The notes beneath the pieces are model-generated. The model saw only the letters and a list, made by a program, of their open reading frames with translations. It did not search any database and was not told the DNA's origin. Positions 57,548-64,000 of a stretch of DNA of 64,000 nt are shown in pieces; the stretch's first letter is position 1; each line of letters starts with the position of its first letter. The position numbers were made by a program, and so were the translations under genes. The stretch covers positions 14,399,501 through 14,463,500 of the forward strand of contig CP016211.1 of assembly GCA_001931535.1 (NCBI GenBank), given 5' to 3'. The DNA comes from Minicystis rosea (GTDB lineage Bacteria > Myxococcota_A > Polyangia > Polyangiales > Polyangiaceae).

Positions 57548-58474
57548 GTGCGGCACCTCTGGGCGTTCCTCTCTCTCGTCGTGGCGGGTACCGCCGTCGC
57601 GTGCGGCAACTCCGTCGTGCAGACCAGCAGCGGCAACGCGGACACGTCGAGCGCTTCGAGCTCCGGCAACGGCGGCGGCTCCATGGTTGGCGTCGGCGGC
57701 GGCGGCTCGGTGATCGACGGCGGCAGCTCGATGATCGACAGCGGTGGCGACGGCGGGTCGTGCACGAGCCCGCTCACGTGCGCGAACGTCGGCGCGAGCT
57801 GCGGCCTCATCAGCGACGGTTGCGGCGGCATCGTCGATTGCGGCGCCTGTCCCCCCAGTCAGACCTGCGGCGGCGGCGGCACGCCCAACGTCTGCGGCGC
57901 GTCGAGCGGGCCGAAGATCTGCATGGCGCTCGGCGCGAACTGCGGCGCGGTCGGCGACGGCCTCGGTGGCATCGTCGACTGCGGCACCTGTCCTCCCGGT
58001 CTGGTCTGCGGCGGCGGAGGCACGCCCAACGTTTGCGGCCCGCTGGGCTTCCCGCAGATCTGCGTGGATCACGGCGTGTACTGCGGCCCGGTCGGCGACG
58101 GTGACGGCGGCGTCGTCTTCTGCGGCACCTGTCCCCCTGGTCTGACCTGCGGCGGCGGCGGCACGCCCGGCGTCTGCGGCGGCGGCGGCGAGGTGTGCGC
58201 CACCTGCGCGGATCTCGGCGCGAGCTGCGGCCTCCACACCGACGGCTGCGGCAGCCTCCTCGACTGCGGCACCTGCGCGGCGCCCGAGATCTGCGGCGGC
58301 GGCGGGAAGCCCGGCGTCTGCGGCCTCTGCGTGCCCAAGACCTGCGCGGCGCTCGGCGCGAACTGCGGCTTGCTCAGCGACGGTTGCGGCCAGGTGCTCG
58401 ACTGCGGGCACTGCAGCATCCCGGAGACCTGCGGCTGGAGCGAGCCGAACAAGTGCGGCGGCTCCTCGGATTGA
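57548..58474 (+). CDS. Cys/Gly-rich repeat lipoprotein, second of a tandem pair
   Basis: 308 residues, paralogue of the gene at 56110: nearly identical GTG-started signal peptide and linker (CGNSVVQTSSGNADTSSASS), but five Cys-rich repeats instead of three. The repeats include CMALGANCGAVGDGLGGIVD and CAALGANCGLLSDGCGQVLD. The copy with more repeats probably grew by unequal crossing-over. The shared upstream region implies that both are expressed similarly. It is expected to be anchored in a membrane and form an extended disulphide-rich stalk. Confidence 0.8.
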   Translation: MRHLWAFLSLVVAGTAVACGNSVVQTSSGNADTSSASSSGNGGGSMVGVGGGGSVIDGGSSMIDSGGDGGSCTSPLTCANVGASCGLISDGCGGIVDCGACPPSQTCGGGGTPNVCGASSGPKICMALGANCGAVGDGLGGIVDCGTCPPGLVCGGGGTPNVCGPLGFPQICVDHGVYCGPVGDGDGGVVFCGTCPPGLTCGGGGTPGVCGGGGEVCATCADLGASCGLHTDGCGSLLDCGTCAAPEICGGGGKPGVCGLCVPKTCAALGANCGLLSDGCGQVLDCGHCSIPETCGWSEPNKCGGSSD

Positions 58475-58532
58475 GCGGCGCGACGGTGTCGATCGTGGAT
58501 CCCGCTCGCCGTCAGCGGCGCTGGTGGCGCGC

Positions 58533-58991
58533 TCAGGGCTTGCCGAGCGGGCGCCGGCCGCCGCCCGAGGAATCCGGCGGGCTGTCCTTCTCGGTGAGGA
58601 ACGTCGCGACGCGCGCGCGCTCCTGGGCGTCGAGCGTCTCGCCGAGGAAGTTGCGCGCTTCGTCGGCGTCGAAGAACACGCGGCGCGAGGGGTTGTTCGA
58701 CGAGCGGACGATGCGCTGGAGCTGCATGGCCAGCGTCGCGTTGGTGTTGGCGACGAGGATGGCCACGCGCTCCCAGTGCTTGTTCAGATCGGTGAACATG
58801 GCGACGAGCTGATCGGCGACCGGGGGCGCGTAGATCGCGACGGGGCGGTGATCGGCGCAGAGCACGGGCCGATCGGTCTTCTCGATGGCGCGGCCGAGGG
58901 CGACGCCGTAGCGCGCCACGGCCTCCACGTCCGCGAGGCGGAAGATGCGCGCCTCGATCACGCGACCGATGTGACGGTTGACCTTGAACAT
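58533..58991 (-). CDS. Hypothetical protein, small alpha/beta fold
   Basis: 152 residues, no signal peptide. MFKVNRHIGRVIEARIFRL, then ADHRPVAIYAPPVADQLVAM, VAILVANTNATLAMQLQRIVR and FFDADEARNFLGETLDAQE suggest alternating strands and helices like the SpoIIAA/STAS-type proteins common in myxobacteria. The C-terminus is Gly/Arg-rich and disordered. GAGG lies nine bases before the ATG. Family not certain. Confidence 0.65.
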   Translation of the reverse strand: MFKVNRHIGRVIEARIFRLADVEAVARYGVALGRAIEKTDRPVLCADHRPVAIYAPPVADQLVAMFTDLNKHWERVAILVANTNATLAMQLQRIVRSSNNPSRRVFFDADEARNFLGETLDAQERARVATFLTEKDSPPDSSGGGRRPLGKP

Positions 58992-59187
58992 CCCTGGCTA
59001 CCTCGCGTGCCCGAAGGAGCCGACGCGTGTCCGCGCGCACCGCGGACGGCCTCCGGTCCGATACCTACCTTCGTCGAACCGTGCGCCTGAGGGAAGTGTT
59101 TGAAGTCACTCCTGATTCCAGGAACGTGAGTTGGCTCGCAGTGGTGCGGTGCGTCTTGCGGCATTCGTGCGCGTGGGGGCGCGGGGA

Positions 59188-59646
59188 TCAGGGCGCGGCG
59201 ATCGCTGACGCGCCTCGCTCCCCGGCGCGGAGGATCTGCTCGATCGCATGCCGCGCTTGGAAGACCGCCGACCGCGCCGTCGCCCGGCCGAGCGCGCGCC
59301 GGCTCGGTGGCCGCGTCGCGTCTTCGGCGGCGCCCACGGTGTCGTCGATCTGGGTGCGCAGATCGGCGAGCCACGCGCGCACGGATGCGCGATCGGTGAA
59401 GTCGAGGACGAACGGCGCGCCGCTGGGCTCCATCGGGCGCTGCTCGATCGCTTCGAGCCACGTCGAGACGTCGCGCACGAGCCTGCCGAACGGCGGCAGC
59501 GATCGCGGATACGCCGGGCCTTCGAGCGCGTCGCTCCAGGCGTCGCGCAGCTCGGCGGCGGACTCGACGAAACGGCGAAGCGCATAGAGGGCGGCAGGCG
59601 GATCTCCGCCTTTGCCGCCCGAGGGGGCTTGGTGTACCTCGGGCAT
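59188..59646 (-). CDS. Hypothetical helical protein
   Basis: 152 residues, probably all-helical and soluble. ALYALRRFVESAAELRDAWSDAL, LVRDVSTWLEAIEQRP and SVRAWLADLRTQIDDTV are amphipathic. I do not recognise the family. The ATG has GAGG about eight bases upstream. It diverges from an XRE-type regulator, which may control it. A structured hairpin lies in its leader at 59682-59710. Confidence 0.6.
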   Translation of the reverse strand: MPEVHQAPSGGKGGDPPAALYALRRFVESAAELRDAWSDALEGPAYPRSLPPFGRLVRDVSTWLEAIEQRPMEPSGAPFVLDFTDRASVRAWLADLRTQIDDTVGAAEDATRPPSRRALGRATARSAVFQARHAIEQILRAGERGASAIAAP

Positions 59647-59681
59647 GTCGGAACCTCAGTTCTCGTGGGGTTTCGGCGAGT

Positions 59682-59710
59682 CACCCGGGGAGTTGCAGCT
59701 CCCACGGGTG
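59682..59710. promoter_or_regulatory. Stem-loop in the leader of the 59.2-kb gene
   Basis: CACCCG-GGGAG (59682-59692) pairs with CTCCC-a-CGGGTG (59699-59710) with a single bulged A. It lies between the divergent hypothetical and XRE genes. It might be a leader structure or a leftover terminator. Confidence 0.4.
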
Positions 59711-59801
59711 GCGCTTTGCGTGGTCGCGCGTGCCTCGTCGGACACAGCGGGGACCATCGCTTAGACCATATACGGCATAAGCCATCCCCCGCAAGAAGAT
59801 A

Positions 59802-60044
59802 GTGGCCGAAGACGCCGACCTCCTCCTCACCCAGATCGGGCTCCGCGTTTTCGAGCGCCGCCGAGCGCTGGGGCTCACGCAGAAGGAGCTCGCGGAGAAG
59901 GCCGAGATGCAGCAGTCGAACGTCGCCCGCATCGAGCGCGGCGAGCAGAACCTCACCGTCCGCACCCTCTGCAAGCTCGCGGAAGCACTGGGGACGACGG
60001 CCGCGGAGCTGTTCACCGGCACTGCATCGCCGCCGTCCGGCTGA
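59802..60044 (+). CDS. XRE-family helix-turn-helix regulator
   Basis: 80 residues, a single Cro/C1-type domain: RVFERRRALGLTQKELAEKAEMQQSNVARIERGEQNLTVRTLCKLAEALG. Small stand-alone XRE proteins act as repressors, often of the divergent gene, here the 152-residue hypothetical. The GTG start gives the natural N-terminus; no typical toxin partner is adjacent, so an antitoxin role is not supported. Confidence 0.85.
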   Translation: MAEDADLLLTQIGLRVFERRRALGLTQKELAEKAEMQQSNVARIERGEQNLTVRTLCKLAEALGTTAAELFTGTASPPSG

Positions 60045-60100
60045 CGCGATCCGCCCGATCCGCGGTGCTTCACGGTCCGCGGCGCGTCGGCGAGCCCGGT

Positions 60101-60400
60101 GCAGCGTTGCAGCAGGCTCGCCAAAAGTCGGCGAGGCCCCTGCAAGCGGCGCCGCACGCTCCGCCGGTCGCCGGACAGGCCTGCTGCGGCAGGTGCAGCA
60201 CGCTCGCCAACTTTCGGCGAGGCTCCTGCAACGCTGCAGCGCCCTCGGCCGACCGTTGGACACGCCCGCGGCATCGGCCGCAGCGCCCTCGCCGACTTTT
60301 GGCAAGGCTGCTGCGGCAGCCGCAGCGGGGTTGCCGAAAACCGGACAGCACCGATGCAGCGCTGCAGCGGGCTCGCCGAAGCGCCGCGGGCCCTGAAGCA
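60101..60400. repeat. Array of GCTCGCC/GGCGAG hairpins
   Basis: The 505-base gap 60045-60549 between convergent genes holds no gene. It carries related palindromes: CTCGCC-aaaagtc-GGCGAG (60118-60136), CTCGCC-aactttc-GGCGAG (60203-60221), CCTCGCCgactttTGGCAAGG (60287-60307, imperfect) and a degenerate copy near 60371. Each is bordered by GCAGC / GCTGC-type sequence such as GCAGCGTTGCAGC, which also recurs at 60354-60367. Confidence 0.65.
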
Positions 60401-60549
60401 GCGTTGCGTCACCGTCGGACCACGGAGGGCGACGACCTCCGCACCCGCGCCGCGCTCGCGGCCCGCGGAAGGCATCCTCGGCGGCACGAACGCTGCCCCG
60501 GCGCCGTCGCGCCCGCGCGGTGCGCTGCGAGGATCCTCGAAGGGGCCGG

Positions 60550-61374
60550 CTACGTCGCGCTCAGGGCACGCAGGCGCGCGGCCGAGACCGAGCCCGGCTT
60601 CGCCGTGAGCATGACGATCTCTTGGTCATCCTCGGGCACGTAGAGGGCCACGCAGTCGAGCTCGATCCTGCCGACGCGCGGGTGGTCCGTCGTCTTCACC
60701 ATGTGGCGCTCGGGCGTGTACCTGGCATCGCTCTCGTCCCACAGCGCGCGGAAGCTCTCGCTCGGCATCAGGTCGTCGATCAAGCGGCGCGTGTCCGGAT
60801 CCTTCGGGTACCGGCTCGCTGCCTGGCGGATCTTCGCCACCAGGTAGAGCCCGTATCGCTCGCCCCCGGTGAGCCCGAAGTGCGGCGGCTCGCCGGGGCG
60901 CGGGAGGAAGAAGCGCCGCGCGAGGTTGCGGCGCGGAGCGGGGAGCGCGGCCATGTCTCCGAACAGGGCCGTCGCGAACGGGTTCCACGCGATCACATCC
61001 TGCTTCGCGTCGTGCACGGTCACCACCGCGTCGGGCAGGCGCTCGAGGATGTGCAGCACGCCCGGTCCCGGCGTCGCGATCGGCCGCTCGGGATAGGCGG
61101 TCGCGATCCCCGCGAGCTCGAAGAGCACGGCGCGCTCGTGGCGCGTCAGGCCGAGGGCTTCGGCGATCCTCTCCAGCACGGCGCGCGACGGCTGACGCCC
61201 GCGCGCTTGCTCGAGCTGCGTGTAGTACTCGGTCGAGATCCCCGCGAGGTCGGCCACCTCGTCGCGGCGCAGCCCGGGTGTTCTCCGGCGACCGAGCGAC
61301 GAGAGGCCCCTCTCGCCGGGCTTGAGCCGCTCCCTCCGCGCTCGAAGAAACCCCGCGACTTCTCGAAGGTCCAT
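60550..61374 (-). CDS. MmyB-type transcriptional regulator
   Basis: 274 residues. The N-terminal XRE helix-turn-helix (about 5-75) contains RRTPGLRRDEVADLAGISTEYYTQLEQARGRQPS, followed by an MmyB-like ligand-binding domain with DAVVTVHDAKQDVIAWNPFATALFGD and a PAS-like core. This family binds fatty-acid-like ligands and usually represses a divergent short-chain dehydrogenase. That is exactly the layout here, with the SDR gene starting 126 bases away. Confidence 0.92.
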   Translation of the reverse strand: MDLREVAGFLRARRERLKPGERGLSSLGRRRTPGLRRDEVADLAGISTEYYTQLEQARGRQPSRAVLERIAEALGLTRHERAVLFELAGIATAYPERPIATPGPGVLHILERLPDAVVTVHDAKQDVIAWNPFATALFGDMAALPAPRRNLARRFFLPRPGEPPHFGLTGGERYGLYLVAKIRQAASRYPKDPDTRRLIDDLMPSESFRALWDESDARYTPERHMVKTTDHPRVGRIELDCVALYVPEDDQEIVMLTAKPGSVSAARLRALSAT

Positions 61375-61500
61375 GCCCCGAGCTTCCGCGATCCACGACG
61401 CCGAAGCCAGGTACTCCCAGCATCTGGTTACGCCCGAGCGCCGGTCGCATGGTTCGCCGCGTGAACACGACCACCATCGTCCGCGGAAAGGAACGCAGCC

Positions 61501-62259
61501 ATGCACGATAAACGCGTCGCCCTGGTCACCGGGGCCAATCAAGGGATCGGCTTTCAAATCGCGAAGGAGCTGGCCGCGAAGGGGTTCACCGTCCTCGTCG
61601 GCTCGCGCAACTTCGCGCGGGGCGAGGAGGCGGCGAAGACCATCGACGGCGACGCTCGCGCCGTTCAGCTCGACGTGACGGATGGTGCTTCGATCGCCGC
61701 CGCCGCCACGCGCATCCGCGCCGAGCTCGGCCGCCTCGACGTGCTCGTCAACAACGCGGCCATCTCGCACACGACTCGGCGTCCCGGCCAGACGCTCGCC
61801 GAACATGGGAAGTCGACCCTCCCGAGCAACGTGTCGCTCGAGGAGGTGCGCGCGGTGTGGGAGACCAACGTGTTCGGCGTCCTCGCCGTCTACCAGGCGA
61901 TGCTGCCGCTCCTGCGCGAGGCGCCGCAGGCCAGCATCGTCAACGTGTCGAGCGCTCTGGGCTCGCTGGCGATGGCCTTGGATCCGAAGAACCCCTATCG
62001 CTTGTTCTTCGGCCCCACGTACTCGGCGTCCAAGACGGCGCTCAACGCGATGACGGTCGCGATGGCGATCGAGCTCGAGTCGACGAACATCAAGGTCAAC
62101 GCCGTCTCGCCGGGCTACACCAAGACCAACCTCAACGACTACGCGGGCACGGAGACGCTCGAAGAGGGCGCGGCCGAGGCGGTGCGCGTCGCGTTGCTCG
62201 GCGCGGACGGACCGACGGGAACCTTCACGCACGCCACGATGGGCAAGATCCCCTGGTAA
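61501..62259 (+). CDS. Short-chain dehydrogenase/reductase
   Basis: 252 residues, classical SDR. NAD(P) motif VALVTGANQGIGFQIAKEL, LVNNAAIS, catalytic Ser in IVNVSSALGSL and Tyr-x3-Lys in TYSASKTALN are all present, with VNAVSPGYTKTNL downstream. An insert around residues 95-115 (RRPGQTLAEHGKSTLPSN) is longer than average. AAAGGA lies nine bases before the ATG. It is probably controlled by the divergent MmyB-type regulator; the substrate is unknown. Confidence 0.92.
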   Translation: MHDKRVALVTGANQGIGFQIAKELAAKGFTVLVGSRNFARGEEAAKTIDGDARAVQLDVTDGASIAAAATRIRAELGRLDVLVNNAAISHTTRRPGQTLAEHGKSTLPSNVSLEEVRAVWETNVFGVLAVYQAMLPLLREAPQASIVNVSSALGSLAMALDPKNPYRLFFGPTYSASKTALNAMTVAMAIELESTNIKVNAVSPGYTKTNLNDYAGTETLEEGAAEAVRVALLGADGPTGTFTHATMGKIPW

Positions 62260-62347
62260 CCGCGTCCCCGAAGCCACGCGCGCGTCGCCGAGAGGGAGCG
62301 CCGGTGGTGCTTCGTTTGCCGTCTCCGCGCACGTGCTCGTTCACGGC

Positions 62348-63649
62348 TCATGCCTCCGGCAGATCGACGAGCTGATCCCAGTACGTCACCACCCCGTCCT
62401 TGTTGGCCACGAAGCGCACGCTCCCGTCCTGGGAGACGACGATGGCCACGGCTTCGGGGAGCCGCTGGCAGAGCCGGTAGGCGGCGCGGTGCCGGGTGCC
62501 GACGGTCTCGGTCGTCTCCTCGATCCAGCGCGTGCCCTCCAGGTCCAGGGCCCGGCGCACGCTGGTCACGTCGCCCAGGTCGCCGCCGATCTCGCAGCCG
62601 AAGCCGAGCAGCTCGAAGCGCAGCGTCAGCACCACGGCGCCGTCCACGTTGGCCAGCGCGGCGATGAGGCTCGACAGCTCCAGCAGAGCCTCGTCGGCGG
62701 CGAACAGCTCCGCCTCGCGGCGCAGGTCGGCGGCCGAGGGAGTCCGCCGTGCCACCGACGCGAGCGCGCGCAGCTTCGCGACGATGAGCGTGCGGTAGCG
62801 CCGGCGCGGCTCTTCCTCGCAGAACTGGTACTTGATGCGCAGGAGCGCGTGCCGTCCGGCCGACGCGCCGGCGCCGTTCGACGGGACCAGGAGCAGGATG
62901 CCGCCGTGGCGCGTCCGCAGGATGGTCGTCACGAGGCGCTTGAGCATCTGCGGCGCCACGAGCGCGATCACTTCTGCATCGAGCGCCGCCCACGGCGCGG
63001 GGGCGCGGCTGCGCTCGGCGATGTGCAGCGCCGTGAGCTCGGCGCGGAGATCCATGAACGCGTTGGCCAGCCAGCGGGAGCCGAACACGTCCATCGCGGA
63101 GCCGCCGAGCCTCCCGGCGTGCAGCGCGCACAGCGTGGCGCCGCCCCGGGCCACCGCGACGAGCCCCGGCCCCGTCACCCGCACGACGAGCGACGATGGA
63201 GGCAGTCTCGACGACGCCGGCCGCCCTCCCTGTGCCGCGTGCAGCCACTGCGGCCCGGAGTAGACGATGCCCCAGATCTCGAACTCGCCTTGCCCGTCGG
63301 CGCGCACGCCGATGAGCGCGCGGTGGTAGCTCACGGCGGGCGACAGGCGCCGCAGCTCCGCCGTGCCGAGCCGGCGGCTCTGCGTGAAGAGCAGCCGGTG
63401 CAGCCCCAACGGCGGGCCGGCCTCCGCCGGAAAGGCCGTCGGCTCGGCGAGGATGAGACGGAAGGTCACGGGCCGTTCCTCCTCGCGCAGCAAGCTCGCC
63501 TGGTACACGACGGAGAACAGCAGCTCGAGCGCCTCCCGATCGGGCAGCCCCCCGGCCGGCGGATCGACCACGTCCGACGGCGTGTCACTCACCGCGTTCC
63601 ACCGCTCGTGGACGCGGGCGGCGAGCTGGGCTGGGTAGTCGTGCTTCAC
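62348..63649 (-). CDS. DAC (DisA_N)-domain protein, possible c-di-AMP synthase or DACNV-type sensor
   Basis: 433 residues, no signal peptide. The last 110 residues carry both diadenylate-cyclase signature motifs: DGA at 336-338 (VDGAVVLTLRFELLGFG) and RHR at 386-388 (GTRHRAAYRLCQ), followed by AIVVSQDGSVRFVANKDG, like the VVSEE strand of DisA/CdaA. The large N-terminal part (about 1-320) does not match DisA or CdaA and resembles the DACNV class of probable sensor proteins. Whether it makes c-di-AMP cannot be decided from sequence alone. It opposes a truncated gene that begins 78 bases away. Confidence 0.75.
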   Translation of the reverse strand: MKHDYPAQLAARVHERWNAVSDTPSDVVDPPAGGLPDREALELLFSVVYQASLLREEERPVTFRLILAEPTAFPAEAGPPLGLHRLLFTQSRRLGTAELRRLSPAVSYHRALIGVRADGQGEFEIWGIVYSGPQWLHAAQGGRPASSRLPPSSLVVRVTGPGLVAVARGGATLCALHAGRLGGSAMDVFGSRWLANAFMDLRAELTALHIAERSRAPAPWAALDAEVIALVAPQMLKRLVTTILRTRHGGILLLVPSNGAGASAGRHALLRIKYQFCEEEPRRRYRTLIVAKLRALASVARRTPSAADLRREAELFAADEALLELSSLIAALANVDGAVVLTLRFELLGFGCEIGGDLGDVTSVRRALDLEGTRWIEETTETVGTRHRAAYRLCQRLPEAVAIVVSQDGSVRFVANKDGVVTYWDQLVDLPEA

Positions 63650-63727
63650 CGGCGATCTCCGTGGGACCGACCCGGTGGATGTAGTGCCGACCCGGTGGCA
63701 GCGCAGCCGCTGCGCTATGCTTGGGAC

Positions 63728-64000
63728 ATGGGGGAAATACCAACGGTCGAGCAGAGTCTAGCTGCGCATCAGACCGACATCCTCGACGCTTGGGCCGTAG
63801 AGGCGCAGCGGGCGGCCTCGGCCCGCGGGCTGTCGCGGCCGGCGCTGATGAACGTCATGCCCAAATTCGTGGCGGCCATCGTCCGCCCGGGAGACGAGGC
63901 CGCGCGCCGCCACGAGCAGGCGGAGCTCGTCCAGTCCCACCTCTCCTCGCGCCTGCGTGCCGGCTTCGAGCTCGACGAGATGCTCGAAGAGATCGCCATC
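63728..64000 (+). CDS. Start of a probable sensor or kinase gene, cut by the window end
   Basis: 91 codons are visible from ATG 63728: MGEIPTVEQSLAAHQTDILD, AWAVEAQRAASARGLSRPAL, then HLSSRLRAGFELDEMLEEIAI. This helical region resembles the RsbRD-type N-terminal sensor domain that often precedes histidine kinases in myxobacteria. The frame is open to the window edge, so the catalytic part is unseen. GGGGGA lies within the first codons; no good ribosome site is evident. Confidence 0.65.
   Translation, partial: MGEIPTVEQSLAAHQTDILDAWAVEAQRAASARGLSRPALMNVMPKFVAAIVRPGDEAARRHEQAELVQSHLSSRLRAGFELDEMLEEIAI

Noticed and set aside
59802..60044. XRE gene as antitoxin of a toxin-antitoxin pair
   Set aside because: Neither neighbour resembles a known toxin and the genes are divergent or convergent rather than overlapping.
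59106..60305. A 399-codon minus-strand frame
   Set aside because: It runs across the hairpin array and the antisense of the XRE gene with Arg/Ala-rich content; the natural protein in this area is at 59188-59646 in another frame.

Overview
The window is very GC-rich and gene-dense. It reads like the chromosome of a myxobacterium, probably of the Sorangium/Polyangium kind. This is an inference from gene content: FHA and Ser/Thr kinase signalling with TolB-like and TPR tails, many secreted lipoproteins with Gly/Ser linkers, Cys-rich repeat lipoproteins, DUF1588/DUF1501 exported proteins and a WGR-like protein. I saw no rRNA, tRNA, CRISPR array, transposase or phage gene.

Layout. 0-2.2 kb: FHA protein and a short HutF-like amidohydrolase. 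2.2-6.8 kb: lipoprotein, then a diheme DUF1588 protein and its Tat-exported DUF1501 partner. 7-10.2 kb: hypothetical genes and a bestrophin. 10.2-14.4 kb: a cytochrome-c/beta-propeller lipoprotein diverging from a rhomboid protease. 14.4-19 kb: HD-domain protein, SprT-like protein, SixA and RecA, with two repeat arrays. 19.9-26.7 kb: a duplicated-domain protein, a pentapeptide-repeat lipoprotein, NDH-2, TsaD and a pectate-lyase-fold lipoprotein. 26.9-33.7 kb: a propeller/beta-lactamase fusion, multicopper oxidase, DUF6065 and an aldo/keto reductase. 33.7-38.2 kb: a 2OG-Fe oxygenase, a second cytochrome-c/propeller lipoprotein, and a LysR regulator diverging from an NmrA-like reductase.

38.2-47.5 kb holds the most coherent pathway. 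Amine oxidase, aldehyde dehydrogenase and class III aminotransferase form a tight operon that fits polyamine to GABA to succinate-semialdehyde breakdown. It faces a divergent uptake operon with a fused binding-protein/permease and its ATPase. Within this stretch three genes (an SGNH hydrolase, an immunity-like protein and gabT) carry apparent single-base losses, all explicable as one base missing from a short G or C run. Assembly error is therefore as likely as gene decay.

47.7-58.5 kb: paired small lipoproteins, an ABC-2 exporter, a Ser/Thr kinase, cupin/AraC genes, and a tandem duplication of Cys-rich lipoproteins around a repeat block. 58.5-64 kb: small hypotheticals, an XRE regulator, an MmyB-type regulator diverging from an SDR, a protein with an apparently intact diadenylate-cyclase (DAC) core, and the start of a further gene cut by the window end.

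Several unrelated palindromic or tandem repeat families lie preferentially between convergent genes (6.9, 14.4, 26.7, 48.5, 53.1 and 60.1 kb), which suggests they act as, or settle next to, transcription terminators. Nothing here is a clearly new multi-gene system. The best leads are the DAC-domain protein, the repeat arrays, the propeller/beta-lactamase fusion and the duplicated-domain unknown.
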